Shown here: positions 48,975-60,484 of the stretch, piece by piece
How the letters are laid out: every line of letters starts with the position of its first letter
Position numbering within the stretch: position 1 is the stretch's first letter
Assembly: GCA_947846985.1 (NCBI GenBank)
Contig: CANTUZ010000011.1
Coordinates: forward strand, 31,305,589 to 31,369,588
DNA length: 64,000 nucleotides
Source: Fratercula arctica
Lineage: Eukaryota; Chordata; Aves; Charadriiformes; Alcidae
Direction of reading: 5' to 3'
Program-made: the position numbers and the translations under genes
The notes under the pieces: generated by a model
What the model was told of the DNA's origin: nothing
The model's input: the letters and a program-made list of their open reading frames with translations, nothing else
Databases searched by the model: none

Positions 48975-51900
48975 TGCAGAACGCCCAAGATCACAAGCCT
49001 CCATCAGGTCCCTCTAGAGTTTGGTCGGGGACTCTGAAGGAGCTGAACTCCCCAGCAGACTCAGTCCTGATGGCTCTGACAGAGCCAGGCTGCCCTGTGC
49101 AGCTGGGTGTCTCTCCACCTCGCTCCCAGCCCATCTGAGGGCCACACTGCCTTGTTCATCCTTACCCCCCCCATCTCACCATAGTGGCATGGGGCTGACT
49201 GGGGCTGTTTTCTTCTACCCACGCAGCCCGAAGAGCTGCCGGGGAGGCACACAGCCTTTCCCTCTGCTCTATGCACAGTAAAACAGCTGCAGTAAATCAG
49301 CTTGCCAGAGATTATGCCAGGGAGGCCAATAAAGCAACGAGTGTTCAAACAGTGTTTCAGCCCCGCTTTTCAAAATCTGCTGTTTAGAAGAAATGAGCTC
49401 TGTCTTGATCAGCACAATCCTCTCAGAGAAACGAAGCCTGGCTCTGCAAAACAGATGAAGTTTAGGACTTGTCCTAAAGATGTGTGATTGATTGATACAC
49501 AGAGGGCGAAGAGGGTCCAGGTGGAGAAGCTCCCACCAAGACTGATGGGGAGCTGGTGGGTGTCCTGGAAACCCAGCACCCATGCGGCTGGAAGCTGGGA
49601 TGCCCTTGTACCCAGAGCATGTGCAGCCCTCGAGGCAACGCCAGATGGGGAGAGATGCATTAGCGCTGGGAGACCGGAGCGGCTGTCCCTGTTGCAGGGC
49701 TTTGCTGGTATCACAGACCAGCTGCTGCAAACCACCTGCTGAAATAGGATTTTTCTGTAGGACAAGCCATGCCCTGGCTGAGAATGATGGTAGAAGCAAC
49801 TCAGCAAGTCATCTGAAAAGCTGTGTCCTATAATGCTGACTACCTCTTGCAGCTTGATTTGCTGTTAGACAGGATCTTTTCTCTTTCTGTGTTAATATCT
49901 CCGCAAATAGTATTCAGTTCAGAGCACCGCCCAAGACCAAGGCAGGAAGGTGCTCCTGTGTATCACAGACACCATGATACAGGAGAATTATTTTTGTTAA
50001 GCAATCTGACCATTCTTACAATTTATTTAAAATTAGTAGTGTCCTAGGATCACTACAAAGAACATAATCTTTTTAATTAATAGGCTGAGACAGTTCTGTA
50101 GCAATTTTATTGCTGTTACTGTCTTCTTAACCACCGCTTCCATGTAGAAATATTCATTTGTGTGTCTATATATATGTATATACATACAATGCTTGATGTG
50201 ACCCCAGGGTCAAGTTTCTTGGTGAAGGAGAAAATTTTGCATCTAACCTGAAAGATGCTGCTTGCAACAGAAATACCTGGGGAGTAATGGGAAGTGCTAA
50301 CACTGCACAAGTGCTTGGAAGAGATCCAAACCCGATGCTTTTAAAACCTACATCAAACCTGCCCGTTCTGTTGCTGCTGCTGTGTGATATCATGTACAGA
50401 GATGTCAAATTACTTAGAAGGGTGAAATCTGTGCAGCTCAGCACCTTTCCCATCAGTAAATTAGGGAATGAAAGTGTAATCAAACTATTAGAGGAGGATT
50501 CCATGGTGTAAAGAGGCATATTTCCCTGCATTAATATGCTTTTAAGGCACAAATTCACCCAGCGGTTGCTTTACCAGCTTGTAAAATGCACAGTGTGAGC
50601 GCAGACAACACTCACGGCGGTACAGACCCAGCCCCCTCGCTGCTCAGGAAAATCTCTTTCTCTGCACAAACTTCAGCAGCTTTATCAGTCTGTAATTTTA
50701 CCAGGGCTGTATTTGGCTGTATTTCTCTGTGAGCCTGGATCAGCTGCGTCTCGTCTCGGTGAGCACATCCCTGACTCAGGGCGGGTAGTTGCAAAGGGGT
50801 GTTTTATAAGACAGAGCTTTCTAGTTTGCCTTGCCTGGGAAGGCAGAGCCCACCGTGGGAAGGGTAAGGTGGCAGCAGGGCTGTGCCTGCGGGTGCCAGA
50901 CGGACCTCCATGGCAGCACCTCGTCCAAGCTGGCTGCCTGCGGCAAATGGAGAGGAAAAAGTCAAGCATGGTTCTTCACTGACTCTCCAAAGTCACCCCA
51001 GGTCTCCTGAAGGCAGCAGCCCCCACTGGTGAACCCACAGCTGCGGGCTTCTTCGGATTTACGTTGTAGTGCCCATATTCATCCATATGGGCTATGGGTT
51101 TCTAATTCATCCATAAGAATGTGCATGTAGCTGAGACATTGAAATATCTAAGTGATTCAAAGTGAAACACATGAAGCTGAGTTTCTTTTTTTGTTTGTTT
51201 GTTTGATCTAGCTGAAGTCTTCCCTTTTTTCATCAAACTTGGCAAGGGATTGGTTAAAAGCAGCTTTCAACCTCTTTGAATTTGTGGGAGCCTAAAACTT
51301 TCCAGGGGATCTCTCCAGGAATTTCACAGGGAGCCTGGCTGTGCCCACGCAAATAATTAAAAAATGATCCTTTGGAGTGGTCAAAGAGGAATTCCTTTGA
51401 GAAAACTCAACCAAATCCAGCAATTGCCAAACAGCTCGGGAGGGGACGCAAACGCTCCCCTGCCAATGGGCCTTGGTGTGTCAAGATACTCACCATCCTT
51501 TCCAAAATAACCGTAGGAGAAACAGCCCCTTTCTGGGTGTGTGAGCTTTCGGTTCAAGCACATCTGCAAACTCTTTTGCTCTTGCCAACCATGGCCAAGC
51601 TCCTGGATGGGACACTCAATGGGCTGGATGTTCTTCGCATCCCATCTGATGGCAACAGCAAAGTCCCTAGGAGCAGCACGGAGTCTGCTTGACAAGTACG
51701 AGCCAGCCCTTTGCTGAATTAATAGTAGAGAAAACGCAAAGTGTTGCGAGCCATGGTCGTGCCACTGGCGAGGATGCTCCACAGCACCCGAGCGGTATCG
51801 CGGGGAAGCACGCAAGCAGCCGGCTGGTATTTGTGTCAAATTGTTGATATGTAAGCAGGGAGCATGCTGTGCATTTAAATCACTTTCACACTAAATTTGG

Positions 51901-54900
51901 AACAGAAATCATTAAATATTTATTCTGTGCCTAAAATACTGCTCCAGTGTCCTACTTACTGATATTACATATTAATTCACATAGATTTTGCAGTACTGAT
52001 AATGCGTTTATTTTCAAATGGTGACTCTGAGGCATTCATTATGATTGGGCTGTTTAATAAAAAGTGAGATTCATGGCCCCAGAGGAGTCCCACCTCGTCA
52101 CTTCTGTAAACCTGAGGAAGTGGCTCGTGCAAAGAGAAATTTAAGGGTTCATAATTACCATGAAAAAAAGCACGAGCTGGAAGTTTTTTAGTGATCTGTT
52201 GAAGGCCAGTAAAATCAGCCCTTCCAGAATAAAGACACTTAAAGCCTACTAGAAATTAGGAGTTATTTCCTTAGCAGTGGGAGTACTGTACATTCAGAGA
52301 AGCAATCACTCAGCCAGAGCATAATTGCTACAAATCGATTGCTGCCTTCTCCAGCTGCTTTCCTGAAATGTGAGGACCAGTTGAAAAACTGCCATGAGAA
52401 AGTTAAAAATAAGTAAACAGATGCACCTTGACTTGCTGTGACCCCGGGGATGGCAATCGGGCACCGAATGGCAGCAGCAATCCAGCCCAGGTTTTGTAGG
52501 AGCCCTCTGCATGCTGGAATAGATCAGCTGCAATTATTTCCAGGCTCTGGGCTAGCAGAGTAGGGTGCATTTAATAAATCTCCCGTGGTCCTCCTATCTG
52601 CAATAAGCCTCAGTCATTTTTAATTATAGACGCCTCGAAAGCTGGGAGCCAGCGTTGATTGGGCAGCAAAACATTGCTACAATCCTGTCGGTAGTGTTTG
52701 GCAAAAGGATTTCGGTGATGAACCTGACACAGATGTGATGCTGCCAGTCTGACCAGAAAGCAGAGATAAATGCCTCGCTTGTGGATTTTGCTGAGTGGCC
52801 ACAGACATCAAATCTTCCCTCTTTCAGGTCCCACTGGGTCGGGCTAATTTGGTGTTATTTGTTTTAACACCAGGTGTAATAAACCCTACAAAGAGGCTGC
52901 AAAGACCAGAGCCAGCGCCAAGCGCATCCCTGATGGTGAGCAGGCCCTGCCCAAGCCCAGGGAGGAGAGCAGCTGGGCATGCAGCATGTTTTCCATCCTG
53001 TGGTGGTTAAATTTCCTCACCTCCTACCCTGTGTTACGAGGTGGCAATTCAACCTCTCCTCCTCTGCCCCTGCCTCTCATCGTGCATCACCCCTTCTCTC
53101 CCTGCGGCGTTTGCTCTCCCGGTGCCTTGGAGCAATAGCAGGTGCCTGGGAGAAGCACATCAGGTGGAGCATCATGAGCATCAGCCTCAAGGCACAGAAG
53201 CCACCAAGGCTGATGTGCTGGCTGCCGCCTTCCCACAGGAGGACCGTGGGAGGCAGAGAGCTGGGGAGTGACAGCATTGCCTCCGGAGGCCAGGGCTGCT
53301 TCAAACCCAGTCACCAGCACCCCACACACAGCGGCGGCTGCAGTATGTCTAAATCCAGTTACAGGGTGGAATAAGCACTCCTACCTCAGCACAGCCGGCT
53401 ATTTCTGACTCTGGAGCCCAGCTGCTGTGGGAGGTCTCATTTCCCTGCAGATGCTAATCAGGTCTGGAGAGCAGCCCCTGGCACCTGCAAGGGTGGGGAG
53501 AGGTGAGGGAAAATGATGGCTCAACTGACTTTTTTGAGGGACTGACATGCTTTCCCAAAGCATCTTCAAACACACTACCCAGAAATAGATTAGGAGGTGA
53601 CCTCATTGCGAGCCCCAGTTTCCCAGCGGTGTGGGTGGCACGGGGCACTCCATCTCTCCTGGCAGTCGGGCTCTGGCAGCTGCCACCAAGCAGGACACAG
53701 ATAACCAGTCCCACCACGGAGGAGGGACCGACCTTCAACCAACTGGAATCTGCCCCCTGAGATGGCAATTCGCTGAAGAAAGGAAACTTTCTTGCCCATG
53801 CTGTAATTTGGGGAGCTCTGTGCTGTACTCCATGTGCAGGGCAGGGAGGATGCTGAGCAGATGCTACAACACTGGTAAGAGAAATGCAGAGCTGCAGCAG
53901 CAGCACCCTGGCTTTTGCACTGTCCAGAGCCATAGGAGTTGTAGCAGCTGGGTCTCCTGTGGCGCATCCCTTCTTCATCCCACATTTCCCCAATGCCAAG
54001 GGGTGAAACGAGGCCAGCAGCACTCCCTGGGCCCTGCTTTGCTCCCAGCGCAGCCCTGGTGCAGCCAGGATCCCAATGTAAATATTAGCTGAGCTTGTGT
54101 GAAGGGGTGAAAAGAGCACCGGCTTAAGCCATTCCGTTTGGAAGACACAGCAATCTATATAACACTGTTACCAAGAAACGAGGATTGTTTTCTGTGCTAT
54201 TTTAGGAGATGGTGAAATAAACGGAGCCTAGGACACACCAGGATTTCTGTTTCCCCTCTGTAAATTAGTGCTATTACCGAGCGGCAGCGTTTCACAGTGG
54301 CACTCTGCAGCCGCAGACCGCACTCTATTCAAGCCTAAAAGAAAGGACATGTTGCTCAAACCTGCCCACTTGCACGCTCTCGTTATCCAGTGTTGTAACC
54401 GCTGTTCTTTAATCTGCTCAGCTGCAAGGTGCAAACTGTCCGGCCCCTCGCAGCGTGTGTCCAAGGACATCACAGCAAGTCCTCGGGAGAAGGTACCATT
54501 TACTCAGCACTACTTGTTGCACAGCCTAAGCCAGGCTGGCCCTCAGCAGCTCCTCTGCTTCCTCCTTCACTTGCCGCTGAAATTTCTCATTTTTATGAAC
54601 TGGAAGATATTTTTAAGTAGACTCTTTGCCACTTCCTTTGTCTCTTTTTTCCCCTTCCCATGTCACCTGCTACCGTACAAAATTCAGACTTGTATTGCAA
54701 AATTGCTTTTTCCAAAACAAGAGGTACAGCTGAGCAAACACGTATTTCAGGTTTTGACGGCACGTTGCCAAAGGGACGGGGTTGTGGTGAGTAACAGCCA
54801 GAAGAACAAATGATCACAGATGTTGGACTCCTATACGCGCCGAGAGCAGCCGCGAGCAGGTGACACGTGATTCCCAGGCGGCTGGCACTGGGCAGTGCCG

Positions 54901-57900
54901 TGTCCTCCTCTTCATCACCCAAAACCAGGAGTGGCTCTGCTTGTCCAGATGGTCTCAAAGCAAGGGTGAATCCCAGCCCAGGTCTCAGCACACCCCTCCA
55001 GCATTTTCAGATCTGTCCCCAGCATACTGCAGGTACAAGGCAATCCATCCCTGGCTCATTTAATCAACTCCATCCCAGCTGGACTAGGGACGGGTGCCAT
55101 AGGTGACCGGTGGGGAGAAGCAGTGAGTGTCCCGGCAGCTGCGGGCTCACTTCCGTTTCCAAATCTCCTGTTCAGTGCAAGCAACTTTCCATGGCCATGA
55201 GGGACCTCAGGGAAGGCTAAACAGCACAAGAGATGTGCTTTACTCTCTCTTTTCCCTTCTAGATCATCTCCATGACTCGCTGCCATCGGTGCACATAGAT
55301 TTTACAAAGGCGCTAATTGCTTCCAGCTTTCATAAACATTCTGGTTCAAGCCTTTAACCAGGATTAATAAAAAGACTGCGGATTTGTTTGTTTTTCATGC
55401 AAATGTGAGCCTCCCTGTGGGAGCTATTCAGCTAAGCTCTCCCAAATGGCTGCTTTAAATGGAGTTTACTCTTTCTGAGGGTTTCTTCCAAATGGTTGGG
55501 TCCTGCCAGCCTGGTGGCAAAGGCAGCGCCGCAGCACCCGGTGCCACGTCCACAGCCACTCCCTCGCCAGAGCAAGGGCCTCTGCTTCAGCTCTGCTTTT
55601 CTTTACAGCCATTTCCACAAATCATTATCTACACTGATTTCCCCCATCTAATGGGAATAAATGGAGAGGGATACGAATGCTACAGCAGTGATTTTTTCTA
55701 ATATCAGCAGGTTCTTCCCTCTGACACCCTACCAAATGGAAACAAATTTGCAACCTTTCACAAAATACTTTTAATATTCTTCAACTGAGGCTGTTTCCAA
55801 TATCCGAGGCCACCTGAGGTCTCCTTCCCGCAGCCGCGGTGGCTTCAGCCGGGAGAGGTAAGAAGCGTTACGGTGTCCACAGGGATGTTTGCTGCTCCCT
55901 GTTTGTCGTGTAAACACCAGCAGGCACCGAGGTCCAGTATTCCCACAGGGAGTGCATTGCCTCTTACTGGAACCCGCAAAAGAGCTGTCAATGCGGACAC
56001 TTTGGATCTCATTAGGTAAATATTCTGGGAAGTGTTTAGAAGAAGCAATTACTTCGCGATGCTGGGAACAAATAAGTAGGGGCAGATTTTTTGAAACCTC
56101 CTGGAGCCTGCTACAAAGTGATAAGCTAGAAAGGGCCATGGATTTTGCAGCTGTGTTGCATCTTGAAAACAAACTGCCCAACGTTATGCTCCTTTTAACC
56201 CAAACAGCTTCTGTTTTAGTACCCTGAGCAAACAGCAATATACACCAATATAATATCAAAAATGACTTAGCTAATGCTCTCGTTTGTCTGCATTTACCCA
56301 CTCATAATGGGTAATTACACAATTACCCACCATGAAATATTACCACTGGAAGTTACGCACACATAATTTTTATGATCGCTCCACTTGCGCTGCTTCCCTT
56401 CCTGCAGGATGCCGGACAGTCGTGCTTGTTGTGCGGTTGCTTTGCTGGCTCACCCAGCCATGTTTCAGATCATCTTTCTGGATGCAAAATTCAGGTTTCA
56501 CATGCCGTTCATGTGTTTAACAGGGCAATATTCCTCAGGATGTTCCAACACCATTGAGGAAGGCCTCGGCTCCTGCAAAAAGTGCCACAAAGAGGTGCAG
56601 GGAGGCTAACAATAAAAGCTTTTCAAAATCCTACTCTTCTTGCTGTCAGCAGAAGGTATTTTTCCTGCAGCTGGAGATGCTGTAATAGTGCTGCTTTAGG
56701 TTAGGATGCAAGCATCCGTAAGTGGGAGATGTTTTAGAGGGAGCTGCATACACCTTTCTGGACAAAAATGGCATTTGGAAACAGAAAGCAAGAAGCCTGA
56801 GACTTTTTAACCTTGTTCTTTCCTTTACTCAGGAAAAAGCATTAATGTTGTAACCGTACGTTCAGACTTAATGACTGGGAAGACAGAGCTGTGTGAATTA
56901 AGGACAGAGAAAGTGTCGATCACTCTGAGGGCAATGCGTCCCTGCTCCTCTGGACCAGCAGCACTTCCAGATGAACCTTGACTAGTCCGTGCCTGGGTGT
57001 CTCGTCAGGCCCTTTCAAGCATATCCAATTTCAAAGTTCTCCAGTGAGCAAAATCTCACCCACTAAAGGATAAATATAATTCTGAAAGCTCCTAAAGAAG
57101 AACACATTTTTTGGGTGGTTGTATGTATCTATTTTGCATCAATTAATTTAAGAAATCTTTTCTGACAATCTGTCATAAAAGTCAATCTGTCTCTATAGAT
57201 AGACACGGAATGTCTGTGATGTTCCTACCAGCAAAAGTTGCTTCTGTCATCCCCAGCTGCTTTCCTCCAGCGAATCCACCTCTGCAGAGTTATCTGCAGT
57301 GCTTCCAACCACCTAAACAGTTCAGAGCAATCACCACTGAAAGAAAACCTTTCATAAAAAATGGCCCAGTTTTCCTCTGATCATTTTAGAGAGTTTCATT
57401 GCTGTCGTGTCTGGGACCGGGAAGACGGAGAGCTGCAGCTTTCCAACATCCAGCTCCTAAACCATGAGGGAGAGCACCTGCAGCCTCATGACATAGAAAG
57501 AAATTTCTCCATTCTCCAGTACAATAAACAGCATTTCTTTCTTGAAAACCCTAAGAACAAAGGCTTCTTTGTGGGATTAGTGGGATTATCTAGAAGTGGA
57601 ATTACTTCTAGATAAATTGGCACAACTGGACTCAGGGCAATGAGGTTTTTCTGATGGATAATATGAAAATTGCATCAATTTTAAAAACCTCAAAAGAGAC
57701 TTTAGAAAATAAGAGAACTTTACTGGTGAAGAGATCTTTGAGATGTTCCCATCACCCTTGTGGTAGTCATCCTTGCACTAGTCATGCTAGGACACATGTG
57801 CCAGGCAAAACAGCACTAGGAGGTGCTGTACGACCTGTCCCCATTGCAAGGGACTGGCAGCACAACTACATGACGTGACCTTTGCGTGAGGAGAGGTAGT

Positions 57901-59263
57901 AGCGTCACAGCAATGATATGGTACTTTTATTTGTTTGTTTGGGGAGACAATAAACAGGCATGAACTGAAATGATCCTGAAGAAGGCTGTGAGGGACTGAA
58001 AAAGCTTTTCCCAACCTCACCTTGGCCCAGCCTCTGTGTCCCAACACCACACCATGTGAAACAGGGCTGGAGCTGTGTTTGCCAGGTGTATTGGTGCGTG
58101 TCAGCACCGGGCACTTGTAGGAGCCCATCCTCACCCTCAGCGGGTCCAGGATTCCCCAGGGCTTTGCAAAGGTTCTGCCTTGCAGAGCTCACCCTGACGC
58201 CCTGGGCAGGATGCCCTCCGTGAGACTGGTCGCAAGAAGACTGAGCCACGGACATCCCCACACCGTGCCAGGGGTGCGAGGCTCCAAATCCCAGCCTTTC
58301 GAAATAGGATTCCCAATGGGAACCACAGGGAAAACTTTGCTTGCAGGAAATTTATGACTTTACTCTTCTTTGCAGGGAGCTCAGCACACTCAGGACTTCT
58401 CGCATCATGGCATGCAGAGCCACAGGGCTGTAGCCGGCCACTGGCCCCCCCTGTGCTGCCGGTGTCCCTGCGGGAGAAGAGGCTCCCATGGTGGTGGCAG
58501 TGAGCCTGGCCACCAAACATAGTTGTTCCTGCATGTGGAACATGCAGGGTGGCACAGCTCTGCCAGGCAAGGCTAAAAGCCATTTTTCCCCCTCTGCAAC
58601 AATTTTTCAGCCGCTCCTCATGGCTTTCAGAAATGCAGAGCCCTGAAGTTTTTCCAGACTCATCTGCTACGCTGAGTTTTTAATTGGAAGTGGGCAAGGA
58701 GCTCAGAAAGCTCAGCTGATGTGACAATCCCGAAACACGTGGTCCGAAGCAGCACCCGTCTCCCCTCCCGTGAGCTAATCTCACAGCCCCATCATCAGGA
58801 GCCAATGTTTATCTATTCTCCCCTAAAGTGAAACAAACATTTATTAACATGTATCACAGGTGACAGGTATTTTGACATTTACAAAAGAAGCGCTGCTAAT
58901 TGAGCAGAAAAAAACAAACCTTGAAAACACCCACCCACCACAAATACACATGTGCGCGCAAATGAAGTCTCAATCAGATCTGAAAATCACCGAAAATTAA
59001 AATACTGAACACACACGATGTCTTCACTGATTCATCCCTCAGAGCTGCTCTTGAAGTCCTCAGCTCGCTCCAGGTAATCTTCAAAGCAGAACACCATGAT
59101 ATCATTACACATGTAATAATTAGTGACTTGGGTGAAATATTGATTAGTGGTATCACTTTTCAATTAAGATTTTTAGCTGTGCTGAGGCACAAGAAGAGCT
59201 GCTTGGTGGAAAGCAAACTTGCCGAGAGCCTCAAGTCTGCAGGGATTCGTGTGGCTCATGCAG
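48975..59263. other. Intergenic DNA upstream of CADPS
   Basis: No gene recognised. The longest frames (53454-54119 minus, 221 codons; 54268-54813 plus, 181; 49269-49799 minus, 176; 55771-56301 minus, 176) sit in GC-richer patches and are overlapped by other long frames, with no domain or splice context. (TTTG)n runs lie near 51189-51205. A perfect hairpin is listed at 57586-57615. AT-rich, CpG-poor DNA at 51840-52080 may be a conserved element. Confidence 0.6.
57586..57615. other. Perfect 12-bp inverted repeat (hairpin)
   Basis: The arms TTATCTAGAAGT (57586-57597) and ACTTCTAGATAA (57604-57615) are exact reverse complements around the loop GGAATT. A T run, as in a bacterial-type terminator, is absent. 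It lies at the end of an 84-codon open frame (57361-57615) whose stop codon is in the right arm. That frame has no recognisable homology. Confidence 0.9.
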
Positions 59264-60129
59264 CTGGGGGGACACAGCAGTGGCTGTGTGTGGCTATGGG
59301 GACACCAAGGACACAGCAGTGGCTGTGTGTGGCTGTGGGGACACCAAGGACACAGCGGTGGCTGTGTGTGGCTGTGGGGACACCAAGGACACAGCGGTGG
59401 CTGTGTGGGGGGCTGTGGGGACACAGTGGTGTCTCTGTGTGCGGCTGTGGGCACACCAAGGACACATCATTGCCTGTGTGGGGCTGTGGGGACACTGAGA
59501 GACAGCAGTGGCTGTGGGGACACTGTGGGCACAGCGATATCTCTGCGTGGCTGTGGGGACACCAAGGACACAATGGCGCCTGTGGAGACACTGAGAATAC
59601 AATGGTGTCTGCGTGGGGCTGTGGGGACACTGAGAGATGGCGATGTCTGTGGGGACACCATGGGCACAGTGGTATCTCCATCTAGCTGCAGGAACATCAA
59701 GGACACAACAGTGTCTGTGGGGACGCTGAGGAGACAGCGGTGTCTGTGTGTGGCTGTGGGGACACTGAGAGACAGCACTGTCTGTGGGGACACTGTGGGC
59801 ACAGCGATATCTCTGCATGGCTGTGGGGACACCAAGGAGACAACAGCATCTGTGTGGGGCTTTGGGGACACTGGGAGACAGCGATGTCTGTGGGGACACC
59901 ATGGACACAGTAATATTCCCATGTGGCTGTGGCAACACCAAGGACACAACAACGTCTGTGGGGACACTGAGGACACAGCGGTGTCTGTGTGGGGCTGTGG
60001 GGACACCGAGGACACAGTGGTGTCTGTATGGTGCTGTGGGGACACCGCAGGCGCAGTGACATCTCTGTGTGGCTGTGGGTACACCAGGGACACAGCGGCG
60101 TCCGTGGGGACACCGACGACACAGCTGTG
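59264..60129. repeat. 39/29-bp minisatellite directly upstream of the CADPS promoter
   Basis: Roughly two dozen head-to-tail units are present. The full unit is 39 bp (GGGGACACCAAGGACACAGC followed by a GTGTCTGTGTGTGGCTGT-like half). A short unit lacks the 10-bp GTGTGGCTGT-like block (29 bp). A higher-order unit of 135 bp is visible: GACACTGAGAGA starts at 59491, 59626 and 59761. The 59491 and 59761 members (270 bp apart) are especially alike. All three plus-strand frames, and much of the minus strand, stay open through the array because the unit has no stop. The long open frames here are therefore a property of the repeat and not evidence of a gene. The array ends where the CpG island begins, about 355 bp before the CADPS start codon. 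Confidence 0.95.
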
Positions 60130-60238
60130 CCCCGGCAGCAGCCCACCCGGCGGCGGCCGCCCCCCACCTCCCCGCGGCCCTGCTGAGGCGAGGCCCCGGG
60201 CGGCGCCCCTGGCTGGGCCGCGCCCCGCCGGCCGCCAC

Positions 60239-60250
60239 TGGGCATGCGCA
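60239..60250 (+). promoter_or_regulatory. NRF1-like binding site
   Basis: TGGGCATGCGCA matches 11 of 12 positions of the NRF1 consensus YGCGCAYGCGCR. NRF1 sites are frequent in TATA-less CpG-island promoters. This is a motif match only. Confidence 0.5.
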
Positions 60251-60285
60251 GCGGGGCCGCCCGCTCGCCGCCTCGCCCCCCGCCC

Positions 60286-60306
60286 TGCAGCACCGCGGCC
60301 AGCGCC
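60286..60306 (+). promoter_or_regulatory. RE1/NRSE-like element (REST/NRSF site)
   Basis: This 21-bp segment agrees with the classic NRSE at 18 of 21 positions. It agrees with the 17-bp degenerate form NTYAGMRCCNNRGMSAG at all but one position (offset 2, G for T). Both halves, CAGCACC and the GG.CAGCGCC half, are present at canonical spacing. REST represses neuronal and neuroendocrine genes outside those tissues. CADPS is such a gene, so the site is functionally plausible. It lies about 180 bp before the start codon. Confidence 0.65.
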
Positions 60307-60315
60307 CGCGCGCGC

Positions 60316-60347
60316 GGGGCGGGGCGGGGCCTGGGCCGGGGCGGGGC
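60316..60347 (+). promoter_or_regulatory. Clustered GC boxes (Sp1/KLF type)
   Basis: GGGGCGGGGC occurs at 60316-60325, 60321-60330 (overlapping) and 60338-60347. Such clusters are typical of TATA-less CpG-island promoters and usually lie close upstream of the start site, which suggests transcription begins between here and the ATG at 60485. Confidence 0.65.
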
Positions 60348-60484
60348 GGCTGCGGGGGCGCGCGCGGGCGCGGCGGCGAGCGGAGCCGGAGCCGGAGCCG
60401 GGCAGAGCCGCGCCGAGCCCAGCAGAGCGGAGTCAGCGCAGCCCAGAGCCGGCCCGGCCCCGGCCGAGCCCACTCGCCGCCGCC

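Noticed and set aside
50437..50475. MIR-like 'ctcagcacctttcccatcag'
   Set aside because: Too many differences from the MIR block and no supporting flanks.
53454..54119. 221-codon minus-strand frame
   Set aside because: Overlapped by a 153-codon plus-strand frame and others; no domain, splice context or promoter. A chance frame in GC-richer DNA.
54268..54813. 181-codon plus-strand frame
   Set aside because: No recognisable domain; a hydrophobic stretch comes from T-rich DNA; no supporting context.
59294..60238. 314-codon minus-strand frame (His/Pro/Cys-rich repeats)
   Set aside because: Reverse-strand shadow of the stop-free minisatellite; the 'protein repeat' is the DNA unit read backwards.
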